Source: Massilia brevitalea
GTDB lineage: Bacteria > Pseudomonadota > Gammaproteobacteria > Burkholderiales > Burkholderiaceae_D
Direction of reading: 5' to 3'
Length of the DNA stretch: 51,662 nucleotides
Assembly (NCBI RefSeq): GCF_030711405.1
Contig: NZ_JAULSI010000034.1
Coordinates: 1 to 51,662 of the forward strand
Shown: positions 16,751 to 24,141 of the stretch, piece after piece
Layout: every line of letters starts with the position of its first letter
Numbering within the stretch: position 1 is the stretch's first letter
The notes under the pieces: generated by a model
What the model saw: only the letters and a program-made list of their open reading frames with translations
Told to the model about the DNA's origin: nothing
Databases searched by the model: none
Made by a program: the position numbers and the translations under genes

Positions 16751-16837
16751 ATGCGGGGATGAATTTGTAGCCTCAGCGTAATTAACGGGTGTTGCGCTAC
16801 ACTCTTTAGCTCCAGCTTTGAAATAACAGGACCGCCA

Positions 16838-18232
16838 ATGGAAAACCGTATCGAAAAAGACAGCTTTGGCCCGATCGAGGTAGCGTCCGGCCATTTGTGG
16901 GGCGCCCAGACCCAGCGCTCCCTGCACCACTTCCACATTTCCACCGAAAAGATGGCGCCGGAACTGGTAGCCGCGCTGGCCCAGGTCAAGCGCGCCGCCG
17001 CCGCCGTCAACCGCTCGCTCGGCAAGCTGCCGAAGGACAAGGCCGACGCCATCATGGCCGCCGCCGACGAAGTCCTTGCCGGCAAGCATCCCGAGGAATT
17101 TCCGCTCGCCGTGTGGCAGACCGGTTCTGGCACCCAGAGCAACATGAACATGAACGAAGTGCTGGCCAACCGCGGCTCCGAGCTGATGGGCGGCGAGCGC
17201 GGCGAAGCGCGCCTGCTGCACCCGAACGACCATGTCAACATGGGCCAGTCCTCGAACGATATCTTCCCGACCGCCATGCACGTGGCGGCGGCGCTCGCCG
17301 TCTCCAAGGAAGTGCTGCCGGCCCTGGCGCGCCTGCGCAGCACCTTCACCGTGAAGTCGCGCGACTTCGCCGACATCGTCAAGATCGGCCGCACCCACCT
17401 GCAGGACGCCACGCCGCTGACGCTGGGCCAGGAGTTTTCCGGCTACGTGGCCCAGCTCGAATTTTCCGAATCCGCGATCCGCGCTTCCCTGCCCGGCCTG
17501 CTGGCGCTGGCTGCGGGCGGCACCGCGGTCGGCACCGGCCTGAACGCGCACCCCGAGTTCGCCCCGCGCATCGCCGCCGAGCTCGGCTCGCGCACCGGCT
17601 TGTCGTTCAAGAGCGCGCAGAACAAGTTCGCCGCCCTGGCCGGGCACGACGCCCTGGTCGCGGCCCACGGCGCCTTCAAGACCCTGGCCGCCGCCCTCAT
17701 GAAGATCGCCAACGACATCCGCTGGATGGCGTCGGGCCCGCGCTCGGGCCTGGGCGAAATCACGATCCCGGAAAACGAGCCGGGCAGCTCGATCATGCCG
17801 GGCAAGGTGAACCCGACCCAGTGCGAGGCGATGACGATGCTGTGCTGCCAGGTGTTCGGCAACGACGTCGCGCTGACCATTGGCGGTTCGCAGGGCAACT
17901 TCGAGTTGAACGTGTTCAAGCCCATGATCGCGCACAATTTCCTGCAAAGCGCGCGCCTGCTGGCCGATGGCATGCGTTCCTTCGACGAGCACTGCGCCCA
18001 GGGCATCGAGCCGAACCGCCAGCGCATTGGCGAACTCATGGAGCAGTCGCTGATGCTGGTGACCGCACTGGCGCCCCACATCGGGTATGATCGCGCCGCG
18101 CAGATCGCCAAGCATGCGGAGCACGAAGGCATCACGCTGCGCGAGGCGGCCCTGCAATCGGGCCACGTCAGCGCGGAACAGTTCTCCGAATGGATCGTTC
18201 CGATCGACATGACGCGGCCTGACCCGGCGTAA
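16838..18232 (+). CDS. fumC: Class II fumarate hydratase FumC
   Basis: This 464-residue, iron-independent fumarase has the standard length of the aspartase/fumarase superfamily. The signature GSSIMPGKVNPTQ lies at residues 316-328 and contains the catalytic serine loop. Substrate contacts appear as TGSGTQSNMNMNEV (about 97-110) and GRTHLQDATPLTLGQEFSG, with the conserved His in the latter. It interconverts fumarate and malate in the TCA cycle. An ACAGGA site precedes the ATG. It is transcribed alone, with an S4 protein gene 75 bases downstream. Confidence 0.97.
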   Translation: MENRIEKDSFGPIEVASGHLWGAQTQRSLHHFHISTEKMAPELVAALAQVKRAAAAVNRSLGKLPKDKADAIMAAADEVLAGKHPEEFPLAVWQTGSGTQSNMNMNEVLANRGSELMGGERGEARLLHPNDHVNMGQSSNDIFPTAMHVAAALAVSKEVLPALARLRSTFTVKSRDFADIVKIGRTHLQDATPLTLGQEFSGYVAQLEFSESAIRASLPGLLALAAGGTAVGTGLNAHPEFAPRIAAELGSRTGLSFKSAQNKFAALAGHDALVAAHGAFKTLAAALMKIANDIRWMASGPRSGLGEITIPENEPGSSIMPGKVNPTQCEAMTMLCCQVFGNDVALTIGGSQGNFELNVFKPMIAHNFLQSARLLADGMRSFDEHCAQGIEPNRQRIGELMEQSLMLVTALAPHIGYDRAAQIAKHAEHEGITLREAALQSGHVSAEQFSEWIVPIDMTRPDPA

Positions 18233-18307
18233 GGACGGTGTGGGGCATGCGCGCCAACAGAAATGGCGTCCTCAACCGTACGCCCCACAATTTTTCCCGA
18301 GGATAGA

Positions 18308-18520
18308 ATGCAAAAGACAACTTTCGAACTGACATCCGAGTTCGTCGAACTCAACCAGCTGCTGAAACTGGCGGGTTTGTGCGACAGCGGCGGCGCTGGC
18401 AAGAACATCGTGGCCAGCGGCGCGGTGTCGGTCGATGGCAAGCAGGAACTGCGCAAGACCGCCAAGATCCGCACCGGCCAGACCGTGAGGGTGGGCGACG
18501 TGCAGATTTCTGTGGAGTAA
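18308..18520 (+). CDS. S4-domain RNA-binding protein (YbcJ-like)
   Basis: This 70-residue protein is essentially one S4 domain: FVELNQLLKLAGLCDSGG, then ASGAVSVDGKQELRK and the closing strands TVRVGDVQISVE. It matches the YbcJ/RlbP group of small S4 proteins, which bind structured RNA and are thought to act with the ribosome. The ATG at 18308 follows GAGGA with a short spacer; an upstream in-frame ATG at 18263 lacks a ribosome site and adds residues not seen in the family. It lies behind fumC on the same strand. Confidence 0.88.
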   Translation: MQKTTFELTSEFVELNQLLKLAGLCDSGGAGKNIVASGAVSVDGKQELRKTAKIRTGQTVRVGDVQISVE

Positions 18521-18691
18521 AGGGGCTGCCGGCCTGAGCTTCATGCGTTTGAGATCAGACAAACGCGACCGGTAGTCCTTGCTTATATTTTAAGAGCGGC
18601 TGGCAATACCCTCGGGGCGAGACACTGCAACCTGGCCCTCGGGACATTGCCCGGCACTCCAGGATGTGACTAACCGGTTGAGGTGAACGCA

Positions 18692-18976
18692 ATGAATACT
18701 CCGGACGACAACCCCCAAACGCAGGAGCGGCTGATCGGCGACCTGCGTCTCGTGATCGAAAACGCGGAAGAGCTGCTGAAAAACACCGATCACTACACCA
18801 GCGTGCTGTACCAGAATGCGCGCACCAAGCTGTCCATGGCGCTGAATGCCGCCAACGAGGAACTCGAACGTTTCGAGGATGCGCAATTGACGCGCATGAT
18901 GGAAGCCACGCGCCTTGCCAATGAACGTTTCGCCGACAACTCCGGCGAAGCGCGCGTCCTGCGCGCGTTTCACTGA
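18692..18976 (+). CDS. DUF883/YqjD-like helical protein lacking a membrane anchor
   Basis: This 94-residue, highly charged helical protein contains LIGDLRLVIENAEELLKNT, which resembles the start of the ElaB/YqjD/DUF883 family. It lacks the C-terminal glycine zipper and transmembrane helix with which those proteins bind membranes and ribosomes. Heptad-like spacing suggests a coiled coil. The ATG at 18692 is used because GAGGTG lies six bases upstream; that sequence also supplies an in-frame GTG. A hairpin (GCGTTTG/CAAACGC, 18544-18565) and a TATATTTTAA stretch lie upstream. The function is unknown, and the family assignment is moderate. Confidence 0.65.
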   Translation: MNTPDDNPQTQERLIGDLRLVIENAEELLKNTDHYTSVLYQNARTKLSMALNAANEELERFEDAQLTRMMEATRLANERFADNSGEARVLRAFH

Positions 18977-19017
18977 GCGCATACAACAACGCCGCGTCGT
19001 GACGCCGCGTTTGCCAT

Positions 19018-19218
19018 TCAGGCCGTGGTATTGATGGTGTTGCCCAGATGAGCCGGCAGGTTCTGCGCCGGCTGCGGCGGCTGTATACCCTCCAGCAACT
19101 GAGCGGCGTGCGAGCGCTGCATGTCCTGCTGCTTCTTCAGCATGGTCACCGCAACTTCCTGCTTGTTACCGGTTTCGGCCATGGTGGTGGACAGCTTGGC
19201 GATGGCGAGGACGTCCAT
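19018..19218 (-). CDS. yjfB: YjfB-like putative motility protein
   Basis: This 66-residue protein begins MDVLAIAKLSTTMAETGN and continues with QEVAVTMLKKQQDMQ, and near the end it has LPAHLGNTIN. These are the conserved ends of the YjfB motility family (PF14070 type): a helical start, a KK-x-x-D core and a short LG-x-x-IN tail. Members are expressed with late flagellar genes, but their function is unknown. A strong sigma-28 promoter lies just upstream, inside the end of mobB, which supports a motility role. CAGGAG precedes the ATG. It ends opposite the DUF883-like gene. Confidence 0.82.
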   Translation of the reverse strand: MDVLAIAKLSTTMAETGNKQEVAVTMLKKQQDMQRSHAAQLLEGIQPPQPAQNLPAHLGNTINTTA

Positions 19219-19247
19219 ATCGGTCTCCTGTAGAGGGTTATCCTTTC

Positions 19248-19274
19248 TTAACGGCTCAACCCCGGCGAACTTTA
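19248..19274 (-). promoter_or_regulatory. Sigma-28 (FliA) promoter upstream of yjfB, inside the end of mobB
   Basis: On the minus strand, TAAAGTTC (19274-19267), an 11-base spacer and GCCGTTAA (19255-19248) match the sigma-28 consensus at seven of eight positions in both boxes. The stop codon of mobB (19256-19258) lies within the spacer. The predicted start is about 25 bases before the yjfB ATG. Confidence 0.87.
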
Positions 19275-19810
19275 GGCTTTGTCATCATCCAATTGCTGAG
19301 CCAAGCCAGGACGCTGTCGCGGGCATTCAGGTCCAGCCACGCCGTGCCGGGCGCGAGTGCGTCGGGCGCAGGGGCGTCCGAGGCCACGGCCACCACCAGC
19401 GGATCGTCGACGTGCAGCGGCGGTTTCCCCAGTCCGGGCCGAAACACTTCCAGTTTGGGCAGTGCTTCCCATTTATAGCCTTCAACCAGGGTCAGGTCGG
19501 CCGGACCAAGGCGCGCCAGCTGCTCGCGCAGGCTCGGTTCTTCCGCGCCGCGCAGTTCGCGCATGATGGCGTAGCGGTAAGGCGAGGCGATCATCACCTC
19601 GGCCGCACCGGCCATGCGCAGGCGCGCGCTGTCCTTCTGCGGCGGTTCGAGCACGATGTCGTGGTGGCTGTGCTTGACGATGTTCACGCGCAGGCCGCGC
19701 TGCGCAAGGGCGCCGACCAGGAATTCGAGCAGGGTCGTCTTGCCGCTGCCCGACCAGCCGACCACGGCCAATACCGGGCCAGGGCCCGGGCCGTCGTCAA
19801 TACCCGACAC
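19256..19810 (-). CDS. mobB: Molybdopterin-guanine dinucleotide biosynthesis protein MobB
   Basis: This 184-residue P-loop GTPase has Walker A GWSGSGKTT at 18-26, followed by ALAQRGLRVNIVKHSHHD, the usual MobB second segment, and SPYRYAIMRELRG. MobB assists MobA in making the guanine dinucleotide form of the molybdenum cofactor. The GTG start at 19810 overlaps the last 14 bases of gspB, so the two are translationally coupled. No other molybdenum gene is nearby, so its link to secretion genes looks accidental or operonic convenience. Its tail carries the promoter of yjfB. Confidence 0.9.
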   Translation of the reverse strand: MSGIDDGPGPGPVLAVVGWSGSGKTTLLEFLVGALAQRGLRVNIVKHSHHDIVLEPPQKDSARLRMAGAAEVMIASPYRYAIMRELRGAEEPSLREQLARLGPADLTLVEGYKWEALPKLEVFRPGLGKPPLHVDDPLVVAVASDAPAPDALAPGTAWLDLNARDSVLAWLSNWMMTKPKVRRG

Positions 19811-20774
19811 GATAGCGGGTACCCCGGTAGTTCATGACCGCATACTTCGGCATCAGGCGCTCCAGCACCAGGCCGGGCGCCAGCTCCTCGCCTTCGCGGC
19901 GCAGCATCTTGTCGACCAACAGCAAGCGGTCGGCGGGATTCGGCGAATAGATATAGCCGCCGACACTGACCCGCGGCACCTCGCGCTGTATCGCTTCCGG
20001 CAATTGCTGCAGGGTGCGCAGGTTTTCCTCGGCCGGCTCGGGCGCGCGCGCCACCGGCGCCGGGTCGGGCGCACGTGCGGCAGGCGCCGGCAGGTAGACC
20101 GCTTCCGGACTGGAAGCGGCGACGCTGGCAGGCGCCGGAGTGTTCCGGGCAGCCGGGGCCGCCCTGCCATCCGGCTGGGTGGACGGGCGCGAACGCGCCG
20201 TATCCCCGGCAGGCGCCGCCGCGTTTGCCGGCCGCGCCGCGGGCGCCGCTTCGGCGGCCGTCACGGCATTGGCGGCCTGGCGCGGGGCTTGCGCAGGCAG
20301 CTCACGGAGCGCCGCGGCGGGGGCCGCCGCGCTCGGCGATGCTGCGCCGGCAGTCGGCGCCGGCGTGTTTGGCGATGCCGCCAGGGTGCCTGCAGCCGGT
20401 GCCGAAGTCGGAGCTGGCGCAGTGGACACAGGCGCTGGCGCACTTGCCGCCAACGAAGGCGCCTGCGCAGCCGCATCCGTTAAAACCGCCGGCGCCGGGA
20501 CAGCCGCCCCGGCCGATGCAGCCACCCCACCCGTCCCCTGCGCGGTGGAAGCCGGCACGGCCACCTGCGGCGCAGGCGCCTGGGAGCGCCAGGCCAGTAC
20601 GCCGGCGATACCGGCAATCACGATCCCGGCTGACAGCCCGACCAGCAGCGGCTTGCGGCTGGCGCCGGCAGCCGGCGCGGGAACATGGCTGGGCGCCGGC
20701 GTATGGATATCCGGGGCGTTGCCGAGCTGGCGTTCGGCCTGCGCCTTCTTGAGTGCTTCGAGAATGTACGACAT
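19797..20774 (-). CDS. gspB: Type II secretion assembly protein GspB
   Basis: This 325-residue protein opens with MSYILEALKKAQAERQLG, the hallmark of GspB/ExeB. A transmembrane helix follows at about 42-62. A long Ala/Pro-rich periplasmic linker (about 63-255) leads to the C-terminal GspB domain (about 258-325: EAIQREVPRVSVGGYIYS, then the RLLLVDKMLRREGE region). GspB works with GspA to insert the secretin GspD through peptidoglycan. Its ATG directly follows the gspA TAA with no gap. The low-complexity linker explains long spurious frames on the opposite strand. Confidence 0.92.
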   Translation of the reverse strand: MSYILEALKKAQAERQLGNAPDIHTPAPSHVPAPAAGASRKPLLVGLSAGIVIAGIAGVLAWRSQAPAPQVAVPASTAQGTGGVAASAGAAVPAPAVLTDAAAQAPSLAASAPAPVSTAPAPTSAPAAGTLAASPNTPAPTAGAASPSAAAPAAALRELPAQAPRQAANAVTAAEAAPAARPANAAAPAGDTARSRPSTQPDGRAAPAARNTPAPASVAASSPEAVYLPAPAARAPDPAPVARAPEPAEENLRTLQQLPEAIQREVPRVSVGGYIYSPNPADRLLLVDKMLRREGEELAPGLVLERLMPKYAVMNYRGTRYRVGY

Positions 20775-22382
20775 TTATTGTCCCGTCCTGGCGGCGGCGA
20801 GCAGGCGCGGCTCGTTCACGCCGCCGAGCTGATTCAGGCGCATGAAGGTGCGCGGCCCGGCCACGCCGTCGGCCTTCAGGTTCTGTTTGGCCTGGAATGC
20901 GCGCAGCAGTTCCTGGGTGTGGGTACCAAAGGCCTGGCGCGCCGGCGGCGGTGCAGTGCCGTCCAGGCGCGCCAGCTGGGCAGCGAGCCAGTCGACGTCC
21001 GGCCCTTCGTCGCCGGCGGCGACCTGGTCGCGGAAGCTGCGCGGCACTTTCCAGAAGGTGGTGAACTCGCCGGTGAAACGCAGCGCCAGCGCGGCCAGGT
21101 CCATGCGCTCGCGCTTGGCGCCGGCCTCGAAGGTCGCGGCGCCTTCGTCCATGCCGGTGAGCACCGCGTAGTGCGTCCTGGCGCCGTCGCGCAGGGTCAA
21201 CACGGCGGGACGGTCGAGCTGGCGCAGCTCGAACAGGCCGCCCTTGCCCTGGTGGCAACGCAGGTTGCGGCGCAGCGCCGCCTGGCAGGGCTCGCCCGCC
21301 GGCAACGCTTCTCCCCACAGCCCGGCCAGCACGCGCAGGGCCGCGGCTTCTTCGGCGCGCCCCTGCGGCAAGCCCGCCCTGGCTGCCGGGGCGGCAGGCG
21401 CTCCAACCGGTTTGATTTTTTGTGCCGGGACAGCCGGTGCGCTCGCTACTTGTGCCGGTGCGGCGCCATGCGGCAGCACCTGCCAGGCGGCTGCGGCGCT
21501 GAGCACGGCGCCGGCCAGCACGCCGCCCGCCACCAGCGGCCAGCGCGGCGCACGGGCCGGCGCCGCCGCTTCGCCGGCAAATACTTCGCCGGCAGCGGTG
21601 CGCAGGATCTTTTTCGTCACCTCGCGGCTGTTCTCGACATAGGCGCCCAGCAGCGCGCGGTCGCACAGCAGGTTGATGCGGCGCGGGAGGCCGTGGGTGA
21701 TGCGGTGCACGAACGGCACGGTCGCATGCGGAAACACCGCCGCGCCCTGGAAGCCGGCCACTGCCATGCGGTGCGCGATGTAGGCGCCGGTTTCGGGCTC
21801 GGACAGCGGCCCCAGGTGGTAGCGCGCGATCACGCGCTGGGCCAGCTGTTCCAGTTCCGGACGCGCCAGCATGGTGCGCAGTTCCGGCTGGCCGATCAGG
21901 ATGATCTGCAGCAGCTTGCGCTCGCTGGTTTCGAGGTTGGTCAGCAGGCGCAGCTGCTCCAGCACCTCGGCCGACAAGTTCTGGGCCTCGTCGATGACGA
22001 GCACGTTGTTGCGTCCCTGGGCATGCGACGCCAGTAAATAATCGTTGATGGCGTCGACATAGGCCTTCACGCCACCCTGCCCTTGCGGCACGGCGATGCG
22101 GAATTCCTCGCACACCGACTGCAGCAGCTCGGCCACGGTCAGCTTCGGGTTGAAGATATAGGCGAGGCGGCAATTTTCGGGCACCTGCTCGATGAAGCAG
22201 CGGCAGACCGTGGTCTTGCCGGCGCCGATCTCGCCGGTCAGCAGCACGAAGCCGCCACCGCTGCCGATCCCGTACAGCAAGTGGGCCAGCGCCTCGCGGT
22301 GGCGCTCGCTCATGAACAGGTAGCGCGGGTCGGGCGCGATCGAGAACGGCGCGCCCTTCAGGCTGAAATAGTGGTTGTACAT
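20775..22382 (-). CDS. gspA: Type II secretion AAA ATPase GspA (ExeA-like)
   Basis: This 535-residue protein has a cytoplasmic AAA domain with Walker A GEIGAGKTT (50-58) and Walker B VLVIDEAQ (127-134). One transmembrane helix follows (about 281-302). The periplasmic part has a C39-peptidase-like region (about 355-450) and a peptidoglycan-binding domain (about 460-518, AFGTHTQELLRAFQAKQNL). In the C39-like region, Cys366 and His404 sit where a nucleophile and base would be, but activity is unproven. With GspB it uses ATP to help place the secretin. No other T2SS genes are in the window. The ATG is six bases after the upstream gene's stop. Confidence 0.92.
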   Translation of the reverse strand: MYNHYFSLKGAPFSIAPDPRYLFMSERHREALAHLLYGIGSGGGFVLLTGEIGAGKTTVCRCFIEQVPENCRLAYIFNPKLTVAELLQSVCEEFRIAVPQGQGGVKAYVDAINDYLLASHAQGRNNVLVIDEAQNLSAEVLEQLRLLTNLETSERKLLQIILIGQPELRTMLARPELEQLAQRVIARYHLGPLSEPETGAYIAHRMAVAGFQGAAVFPHATVPFVHRITHGLPRRINLLCDRALLGAYVENSREVTKKILRTAAGEVFAGEAAAPARAPRWPLVAGGVLAGAVLSAAAAWQVLPHGAAPAQVASAPAVPAQKIKPVGAPAAPAARAGLPQGRAEEAAALRVLAGLWGEALPAGEPCQAALRRNLRCHQGKGGLFELRQLDRPAVLTLRDGARTHYAVLTGMDEGAATFEAGAKRERMDLAALALRFTGEFTTFWKVPRSFRDQVAAGDEGPDVDWLAAQLARLDGTAPPPARQAFGTHTQELLRAFQAKQNLKADGVAGPRTFMRLNQLGGVNEPRLLAAARTGQ

Positions 22383-22388
22383 GCGAAG

Positions 22389-22874
22389 CTAGGGTGCCGG
22401 CGGCAAGGGTTTGTATCTTGCGCAGTATATTTTGGATTTGTTGTTCTGATAAGCGATGACGCTGCCGGGGTTTGATACGCGTAAGGGATAGGGCGAGGCG
22501 TCGACCGCGCGGTGGCGGATGCCGGCGCTGGTGCGGATCGCTTCGGCCAGCTCGTCCGGCTTGCTGTCGGCGACGGCCGCCACGAACACCAGTTCGCCTG
22601 TGTCGTCGCTGACCATGACTTCCTGCACCGGCTTGCCCCACAGGGTGGCGTCGAGCTTGAACCAGTACGCGCCCTGTTCGTGCTTGTAGGGCGGGCCGAA
22701 GGCAGTGCTCAAGTAGGCGTGGAAATAAGCATTGTCGAGCTGGCTGCGGCAGAGCAAGGCGCCGCCCACGGTCGGCTCGAAGGTCGATGGCAGCGCCGCG
22801 GCGCCGGCCCAGGAACAGGCGCAAGCCAGCGCCAGCCCCAGTACGGCAGCGATGCGCACCCGGCCCACGCTCAC
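22389..22874 (-). CDS. Exported hypothetical protein upstream of gspA
   Basis: This 161-residue protein has a signal peptide at about 1-26 (ending SWAGAA). The mature protein has two cysteines far apart (LLCRSQ and KIYCARY) and aromatic-rich strands (AYFHAYLSTAFGPPYKH, GAYWFKLDATLWG), suggesting a small beta-rich periplasmic domain. I do not recognise the family. The GTG start at 22874 overlaps the stop of the upstream small gene (GTGA), and gspA starts six bases after its stop. It is therefore in the same transcription unit as gspA-gspB-mobB and could be linked to secretin assembly. That link is inferred from position only. Confidence 0.7.
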   Translation of the reverse strand: MSVGRVRIAAVLGLALACACSWAGAAALPSTFEPTVGGALLCRSQLDNAYFHAYLSTAFGPPYKHEQGAYWFKLDATLWGKPVQEVMVSDDTGELVFVAAVADSKPDELAEAIRTSAGIRHRAVDASPYPLRVSNPGSVIAYQNNKSKIYCARYKPLPPAP

Positions 22875-23056
22875 GCCCTCGACAGCCAGTTGCGGTTGGC
22901 GGCGATCTTCGCCTTGGCCGTGGCCGGCAAGGCTTCGTAGCAGCCCGGATGCTGCTTGAGGGCGTGTTCGCGCACCTCTTTCTCGAGGCCGTTCACGATA
23001 AAGACGTAGACAATGGCGCCGGTGTTGTTCTTGCGCGTGCCCATGTAACGAATCAC
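22871..23056 (-). CDS. Small conserved-looking protein, first gene of the gsp cluster
   Basis: This 61-residue protein has the core NNTGAIVYVFIVNGLEKEVR followed by a KQHPGCYEALPATAKAKIA segment. A GTG start at 23056 has AGAGGA seven bases upstream; an internal ATG at 23044 is possible. It has one hydrophobic strand but no clear signal or membrane helix, so it is likely cytoplasmic. The family is not recognised. It overlaps the following exported protein gene by four bases, which argues that it is a real gene translated in coupling with it. Confidence 0.6.
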   Translation of the reverse strand: MIRYMGTRKNNTGAIVYVFIVNGLEKEVREHALKQHPGCYEALPATAKAKIAANRNWLSRA

Positions 23057-23137
23057 TTGTTTATCCTCTCTCTCGCCCCGCTTGCGGAAGGCACATTATG
23101 ACATCTCGCCGCCCCGCCCGGCACGCAGGCAAGCTTC

Positions 23138-23962
23138 TTACATGGCCTTGCCCCGCACCGGGCGCCAGGACGCGCTGTTATCTTGCAGCCAATCCTCGAT
23201 CAGCTTGCGGTTATCGTGGCGCCACGGGTGGAAGCGCGGCGACAGGTAGGCCAGCACCGGTTTCGCCAGGTGCCAGGCCAGGCCGCTGCGCCCAAACCAG
23301 GTATTCACTGCGCTGCCCCAGGTGCGCAGGCGGAACAATTGCCCGTCGTTGCGCAGGTTGTGCAAGGTCTGCATGAGGCTGTCGTAGGCAAACACCATGC
23401 TGGCGTGCAGGAACCACGCCACCCGGCGCCGGTAGCCGCCGCCGGCCGCCACGTAGGCGTCGAAGGCCACGCCCTTGTGCTCGGTTTCCTCGACCGCATG
23501 CCAGTACCACAGGGTTTTCATGTGCGGCTCGGCGCCGGCCAGCCAGTCGGGGTGGCGCAGCACGCCATCGGCCAGCACCGCCGTGTAGTGTTCCAGCGCG
23601 CAAGTGATCGCCAGGCGATCCAGCACTCCCAGCTTATCGACACGGGCGAGGCGTTTCTTGAGTTTTTCTTCGCGCGTATAAGGCAGGCCGTGGCCTTCGA
23701 GCTGTTTGTTATACAAGGCGTGCAGGTAGCGGTGGGTCGCTTCCTGGCCGATGAAATCCTTGACCTCGGCGCGCAGCACTGGGTCCGTCAGGCAATCTTG
23801 GGGCACGTCGCGCACCGCATCGATGAACAATTGCTCACCGCGAGGGAAGCTCATCGACAAGGCATTGAACAATTGGGTGCGGTAAGCGTCGCTACCATTC
23901 CAGTGGCGGCCGAAACCCTGGGACAGGTCGACGTCGATCTTGCGGACAGTCAGGCTGGACAT
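23138..23962 (-). CDS. Metal-dependent hydrolase (PF10118-like)
   Basis: This 274-residue soluble protein resembles the predicted metal-dependent hydrolase family PF10118 (COG3687). Candidate ligands fall in several helices: DFIGQEATHRYLH (Glu and His), ALEHYTAV, WYWHAVEETEHKGVAFDAY, and a later HPWRHDN. The repeated E-x-x-H pattern suggests a ferritin-like di-iron site rather than a classic hydrolase. The substrate is unknown. The start is the ATG at 23962; GAGGAG lies just upstream on the minus strand. It diverges from the GIN-domain gene. Confidence 0.82.
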   Translation of the reverse strand: MSSLTVRKIDVDLSQGFGRHWNGSDAYRTQLFNALSMSFPRGEQLFIDAVRDVPQDCLTDPVLRAEVKDFIGQEATHRYLHALYNKQLEGHGLPYTREEKLKKRLARVDKLGVLDRLAITCALEHYTAVLADGVLRHPDWLAGAEPHMKTLWYWHAVEETEHKGVAFDAYVAAGGGYRRRVAWFLHASMVFAYDSLMQTLHNLRNDGQLFRLRTWGSAVNTWFGRSGLAWHLAKPVLAYLSPRFHPWRHDNRKLIEDWLQDNSASWRPVRGKAM

Positions 23963-24141
23963 GCGAACTCCTCGATATGACGTGAGATGCGAACGACGGG
24001 ACCAGAAAACAAGCGCGGCTCAGCTCCCTTCTTCGACCGCTGGCCCCTCGGTTTTGTTCGTTCGTCGGTTGAACCGCGTATGTTCGTTCAGTTTCGCCTA
24101 TCGTGGACGCTGTGTTCATCACAAAAACAACAAAGGAAACC

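Noticed and set aside
15416..18166. A 916-residue fusion upstream of the FimV-like protein
   Set aside because: The upstream part is antisense to fumC. A signal peptide begins at the internal ATG at 16750, so the true gene starts there.
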